A DNA stretch of 64,000 bases. It comes from Edaphobacter sp. 4G125. Its GTDB lineage: Bacteria; Acidobacteriota; Terriglobia; Terriglobales; Acidobacteriaceae. The DNA is taken from the NCBI RefSeq assembly GCF_014274685.1, contig NZ_CP060393.1, positions 1,919,501 to 1,983,500 of the forward strand. The letters are read 5' to 3'. This document shows, piece after piece, positions 8,320 through 18,141 of this stretch. Below the pieces are notes generated by a model. The model was not told the DNA's origin, searched no databases, and saw only the letters and a list, made by a program, of their open reading frames with translations. Numbering within the stretch: the stretch's first letter is position 1; every line of letters starts with the position of its first letter. The translations under genes were made by a program, and so were the position numbers.

Positions 8320-10083
8320 TCATGATTCCGTATTGTTGCCGAGCCCAGGCACGGATCGAACGAAAGCTTTGATGGTTGCGCATGCCATACCTGGGACAGC
8401 AGGGCGAATGGTGTAATGCCCTACAGCGGCGGGCACGATGAAAGATTCGGCGTAGTGAACGATAAACGGAGGAAAAAGCCCTAAGGGGCTTTCGACGATC
8501 GCTTCGTGCCCCTGGACAAGATTGAGGACATTGAGGTTTCCTTGTGTGTCGTGCGGTACAGTTCCGGTGAACCAATGGCGCCGCGTTTCGATGAACTGCG
8601 TCTCGTGAAGGCCGGTTGATTCTTCACGCCAGTGGTCGCTCTCCGCGATCGTCTTATGGCGATTGATCAGATCCTGCTCCACCCATCTTGTGGTTCGATT
8701 CCAGCAGATGTTCTCTATGCCATGATCCAGGTGAATTGGTCTTGGGGAACCATCAAGACCGAGTCGTCCCCAATCCCACAACTTAAACGTGAAGATATAA
8801 GGCGTTGCACTGATCTCAAGAACGACTGTGTCGCGTCCAGAACAGTGGATTGTTCCAGCTGGAATTAGAAAATGATCGTGTTTGTGAGCAGGGAATCGAT
8901 TTACATAATGTTCTGCGTCAAATTCGATCGCATCACTTTCTTGTGCTTCTCTCAACTCTTTTGTCATGGTTTCGCGATCGATGTCCGACTTTAAGCCCAG
9001 GTAGACGCTTCCATCTTGCTTGGCGTCGAGGATGTAATAGCTCTCGTCCTGGGTATACTTCATCCCGAATTCTCGTCGGATATATTCCCGTTTGGGATGA
9101 ACCTGCAAGGAAAGATTGCTACCGCCATAAGTGTCGAGGAGGTCGAATCGAATGGGAAATTCAGCGCCAAAGCGCGAAACGATCTCTTTCCCGAGTAGCT
9201 CCATGGGATGAAAGAGCACGAGATCGAGCGCAGGGATTTCCACGGTCTTTTCCCCGAACCGAAGAAGAATACTATTTTCTTCGGGAACGCAATCGAAACA
9301 CCAGGCATAGTTTGCCTGATCGCGTGGTAAGCCGAAGACTTCCTCCATCCAATGTCCACCCCACGGACCCGGATCAAAGAAAGGAACCACTCGAAATGGC
9401 TGATGTGCGAGGAGGTTCAAACCCGCTTTAAAAAGCTCTGTGGTAATCAATTTGGGCAGGGAAGGAATATTGGTGTCTAGTAAAAAGTTGGCTTTGGGGA
9501 GAACCTGTGTCTTCAGTTGATCGGCTACACGCCAATCGACGAAGAAGCCGCGCTTGTACTTGAGTGACGGACGTTCAGCTCGATTCGCAATTCCCAAATT
9601 GCCGATTTCGCCTCGTCGCTGGCGTTGTTGAATCTCCCAACGCGCCATATCGGCATAAATGACAACGTCGAAGTTCGGAATGAGGAGCGAGGCTCCTGTA
9701 CCAATTACGATTGTGACATCCGGATTTGCCGAAGTTAGTTCGGTGCGAGCCGCATCTAATTTTTTGGCGTCTACGAAATCCCGGATCGCGAGTGAGTTCA
9801 TTTGGCCAAAGACCGGATCGTCAGTGAGATATGGCTCGACAAGCTCATTGATTTGATCGGGAGAAAGGTACCAGTCTGCGGCCAACAGTTGCCGATGTGG
9901 ACCGAGTTCTTGGCGGAGATAGGAACTCAGTTCCTCGATCGACACTCCTGGATAGCATTCGATGCAAACCACTCCTGTTCCCTTGGGTATGGAGGATCGG
10001 ATTTTATTGCCGATAGCGGGCCATCCCTGAATGCAGTCGCGATCTTCTGCAGTGACTTGAATATATGGGGTCTTGTCATACAT
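8320..10083 (-). CDS. class I mannose-6-phosphate isomerase-like protein with N-terminal kinase-like domain
   Basis: 587 residues. The C-terminal two thirds (about 230-580) is a cupin of the class I phosphomannose isomerase type with zinc-ligand segments NLSLQVHP and HDHFLIPAGTIHCSG. The first 200 residues resemble a nucleoside/uridine-kinase P-loop domain, but the Walker A position reads IECYPGVSIEEL with no GKS/T, so this domain looks catalytically dead. It is followed by the ROK kinase gene and divergent from the DeoR regulator across 154 bases. Predicted role: interconversion of a ketose and aldose phosphate. Confidence 0.8.
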   Translation of the reverse strand: MYDKTPYIQVTAEDRDCIQGWPAIGNKIRSSIPKGTGVVCIECYPGVSIEELSSYLRQELGPHRQLLAADWYLSPDQINELVEPYLTDDPVFGQMNSLAIRDFVDAKKLDAARTELTSANPDVTIVIGTGASLLIPNFDVVIYADMARWEIQQRQRRGEIGNLGIANRAERPSLKYKRGFFVDWRVADQLKTQVLPKANFLLDTNIPSLPKLITTELFKAGLNLLAHQPFRVVPFFDPGPWGGHWMEEVFGLPRDQANYAWCFDCVPEENSILLRFGEKTVEIPALDLVLFHPMELLGKEIVSRFGAEFPIRFDLLDTYGGSNLSLQVHPKREYIRREFGMKYTQDESYYILDAKQDGSVYLGLKSDIDRETMTKELREAQESDAIEFDAEHYVNRFPAHKHDHFLIPAGTIHCSGRDTVVLEISATPYIFTFKLWDWGRLGLDGSPRPIHLDHGIENICWNRTTRWVEQDLINRHKTIAESDHWREESTGLHETQFIETRRHWFTGTVPHDTQGNLNVLNLVQGHEAIVESPLGLFPPFIVHYAESFIVPAAVGHYTIRPAVPGMACATIKAFVRSVPGLGNNTES

Positions 10084-10237
10084 ATCGTCTTCAGCCTTCC
10101 CCCAGCGCTTCCCGATGATTCATTCATAATGAACGATACATCGCTTATTAGTCAAAATTAAGATCGAAATCTTATATTAAGAAAATTATAAAAGAGGGGA
10201 CCATGGCATATCAGTCATCCCCTGCAACGAGCATTGT

Positions 10238-11041
10238 ATGGTTATCGATATGGCCCGAGGCAAAGAGAAACAGGTACAAAGACACGAGCAGATCCTTAGT
10301 CGGTTACAGGAAGTAGGAGAGATAACGATTGAAGAACTGTGTGCGGAACTCGGTGCGTCCGTTGTCACGATTCGTCGCGATCTAGACGAACTCGAACAGA
10401 GATCTCTTCTGAAAAGAACTCGAGGTGGGGCGATGCCGATCGGTCCTCTGTTCTATGAGCCGTTCAAAAAGGATCCATCTTTTCAGGATAAGATCGGGAG
10501 TTTTGCGGAAGAGAAGCGACGAATTGCGCGAAGGGCATCGGAAATGATCACTCCAGGCACGACGGTTGCGCTGACGGGCGGGACCACGACAACTGAAATT
10601 ATTCGATGTCTCAATACCGTAAGCGGAATCACAATCGTCACGAATACGGTTAACGTCGCCATGGAATTGAGTTCACGCAAAGACATTGATGTGTATGTCA
10701 CGGGTGGTCATCTGCGCGGCAACTGGTTCACTCTTGTGGGTCCTCTCGCAACAACATCTGCGGAGTTATTGTTTGCCGACATTATGTTTCTTGGAGTCGA
10801 TGGTCTCGAAGTCCATCATGGGCTGACGTGTTCCCATCCCCAGGAGGCAGAAGTTTTGCGATTACTCGCCGGTCATTCAAAACACTTGGTCGTGGTCGCG
10901 GACTCAAGCAAGATCGGAAGTGTGTCGAAGTGGCTGCTGTGTCCCACTCGCGAGATACACGAAATTATTACGGATACGGGTGCGAAGGATGAGGCTATCG
11001 CGCCTTTTGAAGCTATAGGAATTAAGGTTCATCGAGTTTAG
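10238..11041 (+). CDS. DeoR/GlpR-family transcriptional regulator
   Basis: 267 residues. The N-terminal helix-turn-helix has the DeoR signature (EITIEELCAELGASVVTIRRDLDEL, about residues 28-52), and the C-terminal sugar-phosphate sensor domain has TGGTTTTEI and VTNTVNVAMEL. DeoR proteins repress neighbouring sugar genes and are released by a phosphorylated sugar. It is divergent from the isomerase and ROK kinase genes, its likely targets. The start is uncertain: the ATG at 10238 or the one at 10250 (MARGKEKQVQ); neither has a strong ribosome site. A palindrome (AGCGCT at 11044-11049) begins just after its stop. Confidence 0.88.
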   Translation: MVIDMARGKEKQVQRHEQILSRLQEVGEITIEELCAELGASVVTIRRDLDELEQRSLLKRTRGGAMPIGPLFYEPFKKDPSFQDKIGSFAEEKRRIARRASEMITPGTTVALTGGTTTTEIIRCLNTVSGITIVTNTVNVAMELSSRKDIDVYVTGGHLRGNWFTLVGPLATTSAELLFADIMFLGVDGLEVHHGLTCSHPQEAEVLRLLAGHSKHLVVVADSSKIGSVSKWLLCPTREIHEIITDTGAKDEAIAPFEAIGIKVHRV

Positions 11042-11053
11042 AGAGCGCTTAAA
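11042..11053. promoter_or_regulatory. AGCGCT operator, distal member of pair 1
   Basis: AGAGCGCTTAAA, centred on AGCGCT at 11044-11049. It lies 86 bases upstream of the perfect palindrome in front of the RhaT-like gene. The same arrangement recurs twice further on. Function as an operator is inferred from recurrence and placement. Confidence 0.55.
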
Positions 11054-11126
11054 GTAACCTAGCGATCCGATTCTTATCTCCAGATCATTTGACTTATATC
11101 AAAAAGCCAATCTAGCCTCAGCATTA

Positions 11127-11138
11127 TTGAGCGCTCAA
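11127..11138. promoter_or_regulatory. AGCGCT operator, proximal member of pair 1
   Basis: Perfect 12-bp palindrome TTGAGCGCTCAA, centre at 11132/11133, ending 27 bases before the permease start codon. A TTGACT hexamer (11089-11094) and a TCTAGC hexamer (11111-11116, 16-base spacer) lie between the two operators, so both flank the probable promoter. Confidence 0.65.
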
Positions 11139-11165
11139 AAGAGGCAGGATTGGAGAGTCCACGTC

Positions 11166-12179
11166 ATGGAGAACGAGTTTGCCGGGTTGGTTTTGCTGGT
11201 GGTTGCAGGTGTGATGAACGCGTGCTTCGCGCTTCCCATGAAGCTGATGGGAAGGTGGGGTTGGGAGAACATATGGCTTGTATGGAGTGGATTTGCTCTC
11301 GTCGTACTCCCCGTGATGACAGCCTCCTTGTTCGTTCCTTTGCTTGGATTCGCTCTTTTGGCGGGAGGTCCAAGCCTTCTTCTTCTGATTGGGGCATGCG
11401 GGTTTGCCTGGGGCGTCGCCCAAGTATTGTTTGGACTTGCCATTGACATGATTGGCATAACACTCGCGTTTTCCATCGTGTTAGGTCTTTCTGCCGCCGT
11501 GGGAAGCGTCGTGCCTTTTTTCCGGATTGCTCTTCAACGTGGTTTCGCGTCGACGGATTTGCGATTCGGAGGCGCTCTCGCGGTTGTTTTGAGCGGGGTG
11601 TTCTTGTGCGCCTGGGCCGGTAACTGCAGAGATCGGTCAAGACCGCGAACAAGTGCGGGGTCCAATTTTCGTCGAGGATTGATCTGTGCGGTCTGCAGTG
11701 GACTGGGGGCTGCGGCGATGAACATCGGGATATCCCTGGGAACACCCATCGATCTGTTCGCCAAGGCACATGGTGCTCGACCCGCTTTAAGTAATATCGC
11801 AGTCTGGCTTCCACTTTTAGTAGCAGGCGCGATCCCGAACCTGATTTATTGCGGGATGTTGCTTCATCGCAACATGAGCTACGGCAGATTTGCTGCGGAG
11901 AGAACTGCATGGTATTGGGTTGGTGGTTTGCTCATGGCCGTGCTGTGGTTTGCAAGCAGTATTTTGTACGGCATCGGCGCTGGCGGAATGGGGCGCTTCG
12001 GTTTGGTGATCGGATGGCCGACGTTTATGGCGGCGATCGTGATTACTGCCGGGATCGTCGGAGTTGCAATGGGTGAATGGAAGGGAGCATCGGCACGCGC
12101 GTCTGCTCTTCAAGCTACCGGCATGCTGGTTCTCGTCCTCTCAATCCTTCTGCTCGCGCAATCCAATGGAACGATGTGA
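11166..12179 (+). CDS. RhaT-family sugar:proton symporter (copy 1)
   Basis: An inner-membrane permease of 337 residues and about 10 helices, resembling L-rhamnose/proton symporter RhaT of the drug/metabolite transporter superfamily (paired motifs GWENIWLVWSG and GFAWGVAQVLFGLAID). The start at 11166 has a GGAGAG ribosome site; an earlier in-frame start would include the operator. A second member, at 21087, has the same length and motifs. Both fall in a locus with fucose enzymes, so L-fucose or a related deoxy sugar is a likely substrate, but rhamnose cannot be excluded. Confidence 0.82.
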   Translation: MENEFAGLVLLVVAGVMNACFALPMKLMGRWGWENIWLVWSGFALVVLPVMTASLFVPLLGFALLAGGPSLLLLIGACGFAWGVAQVLFGLAIDMIGITLAFSIVLGLSAAVGSVVPFFRIALQRGFASTDLRFGGALAVVLSGVFLCAWAGNCRDRSRPRTSAGSNFRRGLICAVCSGLGAAAMNIGISLGTPIDLFAKAHGARPALSNIAVWLPLLVAGAIPNLIYCGMLLHRNMSYGRFAAERTAWYWVGGLLMAVLWFASSILYGIGAGGMGRFGLVIGWPTFMAAIVITAGIVGVAMGEWKGASARASALQATGMLVLVLSILLLAQSNGTM

Positions 12180-12380
12180 ATCTCTCAGGGAGTTTTGGGC
12201 GCATCCTGTGCGCAACGCCGCCCTCGACCAAAGATCGCCTAAATGGTTGCTAGAGATCGAAATAAGCAAAAAAGAAAATTAATACGATCTTTTTATTGAA
12301 TTTAGATCATTTTAAAGATACAGTTCTCCTGTTTGGGGAGGGCCGTCGACCTCCCGAGGTCTGTGGAGGAGGCAAGGAAG

Positions 12381-15300
12381 ATGAAATTTGGAACGATTGT
12401 CCGAATAAAGGCGAAGATACGGTTCCTTACGATGTGGGCCATCCCCTGTGTCATGATCGGTGGGCTGCCGCATAGTATGCGAGCGCAGACAGCGAATGCG
12501 TCACTTTCAGGACGCATTACGGACGCGACGGGAGCGGTGATTCCCGATGCAGATATTGTTCTGATACAAACTTCGACTCATGTCACGAGCGCAACGAAAT
12601 CGAATCACGAAGGTTTGTACACCTTTCCTTCTGTTAAGCCTGGCGAATATTCCATGTCGGTCAAGAAGACTGGTTTTGGAGACGCGACAATCAAAGGTCT
12701 ATCGCTCAGTGTGCAGGGAAATGTGTTGCGGGACGTCACGCTCGCGGCAGGATCGACCACGGAAACGATTACCGTCAATTCCGAAACGGAAGATCTGGTG
12801 CAAAAGACGAGTTCCGAACTCGGAACCGTAATCGATCAAAAGACCATCCATCAATTACCGCTCAACGGAAGGAACTTCACCCAACTGCTTACGCTTACAC
12901 CTGGCGCAACTCCGATCAGTACCTCCCAGAGCGCTGGGGTTGGCGTGAACGATCTGGCTGTTCTTAGTGTACCGACGGCGAGTGTGGCACAGCCATCGAT
13001 CCAAGGACAAACCAACCGTTCCAATCTGTATCTGCTGGATGGTGTGGTTAACACCGAGATGACGGGCAGCGTTTATGTTATCCCTCCGATTGTTGATGCG
13101 ATGCAGGAGTTCAAAGTGCAATCTCACGACGACAAGGCTGAGTATGGAAGTGTACTCGGTGGAGTCATCAATGTAGTTACAAGAAGCGGAACCAATTCAC
13201 TTCACGGCGCTGCGTGGGAATTTGTAAGAAACAATATCTTCGATGCTCGAGACACCTTCCGTGATCAGGACAGAACGGGGCCGTCTGCTTTTCGCCAGAA
13301 TCAGTTTGGAGCCACTGTGGGTGGGCCGGTACTTCTGCCCAAGGTTTACGATGGACGGAACCGCACGTTTTTCTTCTTCGGGTATGAAGGATGGCGCTAT
13401 CGGCAAGCAGCGCAGGCGCGATATCGTGTACCCACGGACGCGGAACTTGCGGGTGACTTTTCGCACTCGATCCTGCCGAACAATATTTACGATCCTGTGA
13501 CAACCAGCGGTAGTGCGGCGACCGGCTATACACGCATGGCTTTTCCAGACAATGTCATTCCTGCAAGCAGAATCAACTCGGTGAGCGCTGGCTTCATTAA
13601 GGCATACTATGCGCGCCCCAACCTCACCGGAGACCCTCTCTATAATGCAATCGTGACTCGTTCCAACTCGAATGATTCCGATCATTATATGGTTCGGCTG
13701 GATGAGCAACTGGGAAGTAAGAACGCCATCTTTTTTCGTTACGACCGGCTCAATGTGACGAACTTATCTCCTGCCACCATTAGCTTGAGCACTGGAGCGT
13801 CCGTGCCCGCACAGAATCTGGGGGTGGGATGGACTGGAGTATTAACCAGTAAATTGTTGGCCGATGTCCGATTCGGAATCAGCAAGAGGCCGTTTTCACG
13901 ATTCCAGCAAGACAGTGCGGGGCTTGGTCCCATGCAGGGCCTTGGTTTTACCAGCGTCGGAGGGACGGTATTCAACCTTGCGACTCCCTATTCCAATGGG
14001 GGGATGCAGATCGCGAATACTATTGAGAGTCCCGTGCAGAACTGGTCTCCTAGTCTCACCTGGGTCGCTGGCAATCACAACCTAAAGTTTGGCATGCAAT
14101 ACATCAAGCAGGGAAATGATTCCAATAGCCCTGCATATGGTGGATATACCTTTGCGAATGACCAGACAGGAGATCCACAACAAGTGGGGACAACTGGAAA
14201 CTCGCTTGCATCTGCTTTGTTAGGCCTTCCATCTCAGATCAACAATACAACCACAGTAAGCAACAGCAATCGTGTCTCGACCTATTCCTTCTACGCGCAG
14301 GATGTTTGGGCTTTTGCTAAGCGAGTGACGATAACCTATGGCCTTCGCTTTGATCATCGCAGACCATTTTCTCCATCTGGTTCGACGATGGTGAATGGAC
14401 TTACCGTGGATGGCTTATGGTGGATCGGTGCGGACAAGCTGCCACCCCCGTGCAGTCAAACGGGTCAGAGTCCGTGTATCCCCGGTGACGGAACGCTTGG
14501 TTCGATTCCAAATGGCGACAAGATCCTTCTATCGCCTTACGGTCGGGCCTGGGGGCCAGTTCCGAGATGGGACGATTTCGGGCCTCGCGTTGGTATCGCC
14601 TGGCGTATCACAGACAAGATTGTGCTTCGTGGTGGGTATGGTATCGTTTACGACCCGATCATGGGTTTTGAACAAGACTGGAAGGGGTTTGCTGGATCAT
14701 GGCCAGCCACCGGTTCGGTGACTGCCTCAGTGGCGATTAATCAAGTGGGGGCATCTGCCACGCCGATCCAAGACACATTTAGTTCAATCGGTAAGGCTCT
14801 GCCTGATCCCAATCCTTGGAATACCGTGACATGGTTTATGGACCCCAAAATTCGTGATCCGCGGTCGCAGCAATATAACGTCACGTTGGAACACGAAATT
14901 GCTCCGAACTTGGCCCTGTCCGTTGGTTATGTAGGGAGTCACTCTGATCGGATGAGTGTGACAGGAATTTTCAACACGGCTCAGACATCTGGTCCTGGAA
15001 CGCCCGCGCAAGTGGATGCACGTAAGCCTTTTCCATGGGTTACGGCCACTCCTTTCATGAGCACTGACCGGGGATCTGCAGATTACAATGCGCTGCAAGT
15101 AAAACTGGATCGGAGGTTTGCCAATGGCCTTCAATATCTTGTGTCTTATACGTTCTCGAAATCGATTGATGAAGGTGGTAGTGGGCTCTTCGATGTGGAG
15201 AATGGGCCGGGAGGCAGCTCTGCTCTGCAGAACTATTACGATCTTCGCAACAGCAGAAGCGTTTCGTCCTATGACGTCCCGCACTTTTTTTCTATGGCCG

Positions 15301-15818
15301 GCTTATACGAGCTTCCATTCGGACGTGACAAGAAATTATTGAATCATGGGATCGCGAGTTATGTTCTTGGGAACTGGCAGTTGAATGGCGTAGCCCAGGT
15401 TCGCTCCGGTCAACCGTATAATCTGAGCGTCTCTGGGGATGTTGCAAATATTGGAACGTCATTTTCCTGGTGGAACTATGCGAGACCCAATCAGATTAGT
15501 AACCCAAAGCCGGAGCATCCAACTCCACTGAAGTGGTTCGATCCTGCGGCGTTTGCAGTTCCTGTCAACTCCTATGGAAACTTCAGCCGAAACTCACTAC
15601 GAACATCTCATGTCGCAACTGCGGATGCTTCATTATTCAAGAGCTTCCCGTTCAAAGACCAGCTCGCACTTAATTTCAGGGCCGAGATTTTCAACATCTT
15701 CAACATCCAGAACTATGGAGCTCCCAATACAACGATCGGTGATCCCGGCGCTGGGCGGATAACCTCAAACGTATTACCGCCACGGCAGATTCAGTTGGGT
15801 CTACACCTTAATTTCTAA
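12381..15818 (+). CDS. TonB-dependent receptor, carboxypeptidase-regulatory-like N-terminus
   Basis: An outer-membrane receptor of 1145 residues of the large type used in Acidobacteria for oligosaccharide import. After a signal peptide (ending near RAQTANA) comes a carboxypeptidase-regulatory-like beta-sandwich (SGRITDATGAVIPDADIVL, about 40-120), then a plug (QLPLNGRNFTQLL) and a long barrel that ends in an aromatic residue (LGLHLNF). The start at 12381 is chosen for its GGAGGAGG ribosome site; an in-frame ATG at 12333 is less likely. It sits between a RhaT-like permease and a secreted glycosidase, so it probably imports the glycan they process. A terminator follows. Confidence 0.92.
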   Translation: MKFGTIVRIKAKIRFLTMWAIPCVMIGGLPHSMRAQTANASLSGRITDATGAVIPDADIVLIQTSTHVTSATKSNHEGLYTFPSVKPGEYSMSVKKTGFGDATIKGLSLSVQGNVLRDVTLAAGSTTETITVNSETEDLVQKTSSELGTVIDQKTIHQLPLNGRNFTQLLTLTPGATPISTSQSAGVGVNDLAVLSVPTASVAQPSIQGQTNRSNLYLLDGVVNTEMTGSVYVIPPIVDAMQEFKVQSHDDKAEYGSVLGGVINVVTRSGTNSLHGAAWEFVRNNIFDARDTFRDQDRTGPSAFRQNQFGATVGGPVLLPKVYDGRNRTFFFFGYEGWRYRQAAQARYRVPTDAELAGDFSHSILPNNIYDPVTTSGSAATGYTRMAFPDNVIPASRINSVSAGFIKAYYARPNLTGDPLYNAIVTRSNSNDSDHYMVRLDEQLGSKNAIFFRYDRLNVTNLSPATISLSTGASVPAQNLGVGWTGVLTSKLLADVRFGISKRPFSRFQQDSAGLGPMQGLGFTSVGGTVFNLATPYSNGGMQIANTIESPVQNWSPSLTWVAGNHNLKFGMQYIKQGNDSNSPAYGGYTFANDQTGDPQQVGTTGNSLASALLGLPSQINNTTTVSNSNRVSTYSFYAQDVWAFAKRVTITYGLRFDHRRPFSPSGSTMVNGLTVDGLWWIGADKLPPPCSQTGQSPCIPGDGTLGSIPNGDKILLSPYGRAWGPVPRWDDFGPRVGIAWRITDKIVLRGGYGIVYDPIMGFEQDWKGFAGSWPATGSVTASVAINQVGASATPIQDTFSSIGKALPDPNPWNTVTWFMDPKIRDPRSQQYNVTLEHEIAPNLALSVGYVGSHSDRMSVTGIFNTAQTSGPGTPAQVDARKPFPWVTATPFMSTDRGSADYNALQVKLDRRFANGLQYLVSYTFSKSIDEGGSGLFDVENGPGGSSALQNYYDLRNSRSVSSYDVPHFFSMAGLYELPFGRDKKLLNHGIASYVLGNWQLNGVAQVRSGQPYNLSVSGDVANIGTSFSWWNYARPNQISNPKPEHPTPLKWFDPAAFAVPVNSYGNFSRNSLRTSHVATADASLFKSFPFKDQLALNFRAEIFNIFNIQNYGAPNTTIGDPGAGRITSNVLPPRQIQLGLHLNF

Positions 15819-15836
15819 CGCGATCAATGTCTCTTT

Positions 15837-15878
15837 GACAGGCAATTGATGGTTTCGATTGCCTGTCATTTGTTTTCA
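15837..15878 (+). terminator. Rho-independent terminator after TonB receptor
   Basis: Perfect 10-bp stem GACAGGCAAT / ATTGCCTGTC (15837-15846 and 15858-15867) with an 11-base loop, followed by ATTTGTTTTC. It lies 18 bases past the receptor stop, and its presence argues for the later start codon of the next gene. Confidence 0.8.
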
Positions 15879-15906
15879 GACTGACAGAAGGAACAGGTTC
15901 GTAGCG

Positions 15907-18141
15907 ATGAGCAGATCGAAGATCCGGAGAAGAGTGCAACCCAAGACAATATTTAGTAGGCGTCAGTTTTGCGGGGCAGGTGCTTCGGTACTTGCCATGG
16001 CATTTCTTCCGTCTCGTTCACTTGCTTCCATCCACGAAACGAAGCGCGCCGGAGTGTTGGGTATTCCGACACTCGATGAGCTAGAAACGGGATGGCTCGA
16101 CTGCGATCAATTGGCACATATGCCTTCACTTCATAATTTTCATGAGATGGCCGCCTGCGCGCCAGATCTGATCGGCGTGAATTTTTTACCCGGAGGACAA
16201 CTCTACAGGGATTCCGGGCCTCGCTGGTATATCTATAACACCCTGCCCCTCTGTCGCATGTCGGTCGACGGCACAGAGCATGACAGTAAGAGTTGTAAGT
16301 GGTTCGCCTATCAATCGGTGAGGCGTACTCAGACTCCGGACCTCGAGATCGTAACGACGAACCGTCTTGTTATGGAGGACTCTGCCATCTTATGGCGAGT
16401 CAAGTTTAAGAATACGAGCGGAATAAGGAAGACCATACGCGTCAAAATCGATACGAAGGGCGCCCGCAGGGATGCCAGCGGTGGAGTGCAGTTAATCGCT
16501 CGATCGCGGGAATTCGCGATGAATGCGATCTACCAATTTTTCGATTCCCCGATGGCCGGGACGAGCGATTCCTATGTGGAATGGGAGTTGAACCTCCTTC
16601 CAGAACAGGATCATGAAATTCGTTTCTGCATGAGAGCGAGTGCTGAAGACGCAGAATCTCAACATCTGTCGCCCATATTATGGTTCGAGTCGGAGTGGAT
16701 TCGTGCCAAGAAGGTATGGGAGGATCGCTGGAACAGTGCTTTTACCCCGGGGAACAACTTCTTTTCGGGGAATGCTCCTACACTAGTCACGAGCGATGCT
16801 GCGATTCATGAAATCTATTATCGAAGCGTGTTGACTCTTCTGGTCCTACTCCGTACCAACCTTTGGAGTGACAGAACCTTTATTACAAGTGGGGAACGAG
16901 CCAAAGGTGTGGTCTATTACTGGGACACCTCACTCTTTTCGACTTTATTCGCCATGCTTGAACCCAAGCAGATGAAAGAGCAAATCAAGCTCTTCCTCGA
17001 ACAGGATCCGCACGAGGATGCCGTTATCGTGTTCAAAACTCGACGCCCTCCCTCGCCCGAGCGAATTACTAGTCCTAAAGGGTGGGACCTTCGAGGATAC
17101 GCAGCGAATGATCTCTCTATCTTTCGCTTGACATGGTCGTACTTGTCCGTAACACAAGATGAAAAATTCCTGGATGAGAAGATAGCCGATCAGACAGTAA
17201 AGAAGCGACTGGAGGTCTTGGCAACGGATTGGAAGAAACTGGTGCGTGAGCCATCCGACAGGCTCGCGGACTATGGAGAGGCCCCCAATCTTTTAGAGTG
17301 TGTTCCTACTTATATCAATAAAGTGCCTTCCTTCAATGCTGCAAACGTTTGGATGATGCGCGAGTATGCCGACATTGTCGATTTATCGGGTAGTCATGGG
17401 GAAGCGAATGAACTTCGCAGGGAAGCAGAAGACATTGCCCTGGCAGTAATGACTCTATATGTGCCGGGCCAAGGTGTATGGGCAAGTCTGCATCGGGATG
17501 GTAAGCGGGTTGAGATGAGGCATTGCTATGATTTCGCTACGGTTGGCAGGTTTATGGCCGCAGATCTGCCGCCTACAGTGCGTCAGGAGATGGTTGAGTT
17601 TGTTCAAAGGGAACTGCTTGCCGAGAAATGGATGCGTGCCCAATCGATGTTGGATGTGGCAGTAGCCAACTCCGATCGTCCCGATCACGGCCCGATGGGC
17701 GCCTATGATGCGTGGCCAGCAGTTACCGTTGATGCGATGTGCACTCTCGGATACTGGAAGGACGCGGTTCCTTTCCTGCGGCGGACCAGAATGGCAATCT
17801 ACGAGGGTGTTTACGCACAGGCGCATGAATTCTATGGGCCACGGCGGCGGGAATACGATGCCCCGGTTCGGATTGCGCAGCGAGAAGGTTGCATGCGGGA
17901 ATGTACTGGAGGTGGTGCATTTGCCGAGACAATTATCAACACGCTCTTCGGATTCATCCCGAAGCTAGGGAATCCCTTGAAGCTATTCGAGCCCCATACT
18001 CCTCGAGGGTTTGTGGGAGAACTATGTCATGTGCGTTTTGGAAATGACCAATTTGGGATTCGGTCCGACAGCTCGGGGTTGCACTTGCGAAAAGAGACTA
18101 ACGCCAGATCTGGTTCGCATGGTCGGCAAAGCGAAGAATAG
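15907..18141 (+). CDS. Tat-exported six-hairpin glycoside hydrolase-like protein
   Basis: 744 residues. A twin-arginine signal (SRRQFCGAGASVLAMAF) directs it out of the cytoplasm. An N-terminal beta-sandwich (about 60-270) precedes an alpha-rich region with YYWDTSLFSTLFAMLEP, DYGEAPNLLECVPTYINK and NAANVWMMREYADI, the pattern of an (alpha/alpha)6 barrel as in GH63/GH78-type enzymes. I could not assign a CAZy family. The ATG at 15907 is preferred because an ATG at 15859 lies within the terminator. Its last 44 bases overlap the convergent GntR gene. Substrate presumably the glycan imported by the upstream receptor. Confidence 0.65.
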   Translation: MSRSKIRRRVQPKTIFSRRQFCGAGASVLAMAFLPSRSLASIHETKRAGVLGIPTLDELETGWLDCDQLAHMPSLHNFHEMAACAPDLIGVNFLPGGQLYRDSGPRWYIYNTLPLCRMSVDGTEHDSKSCKWFAYQSVRRTQTPDLEIVTTNRLVMEDSAILWRVKFKNTSGIRKTIRVKIDTKGARRDASGGVQLIARSREFAMNAIYQFFDSPMAGTSDSYVEWELNLLPEQDHEIRFCMRASAEDAESQHLSPILWFESEWIRAKKVWEDRWNSAFTPGNNFFSGNAPTLVTSDAAIHEIYYRSVLTLLVLLRTNLWSDRTFITSGERAKGVVYYWDTSLFSTLFAMLEPKQMKEQIKLFLEQDPHEDAVIVFKTRRPPSPERITSPKGWDLRGYAANDLSIFRLTWSYLSVTQDEKFLDEKIADQTVKKRLEVLATDWKKLVREPSDRLADYGEAPNLLECVPTYINKVPSFNAANVWMMREYADIVDLSGSHGEANELRREAEDIALAVMTLYVPGQGVWASLHRDGKRVEMRHCYDFATVGRFMAADLPPTVRQEMVEFVQRELLAEKWMRAQSMLDVAVANSDRPDHGPMGAYDAWPAVTVDAMCTLGYWKDAVPFLRRTRMAIYEGVYAQAHEFYGPRRREYDAPVRIAQREGCMRECTGGGAFAETIINTLFGFIPKLGNPLKLFEPHTPRGFVGELCHVRFGNDQFGIRSDSSGLHLRKETNARSGSHGRQSEE

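Noticed and set aside
11164-11910. 248-codon open frame on the minus strand
   Set aside because: Antisense to the RhaT-like permease; Arg/Ser/Pro-rich with no recognisable feature.
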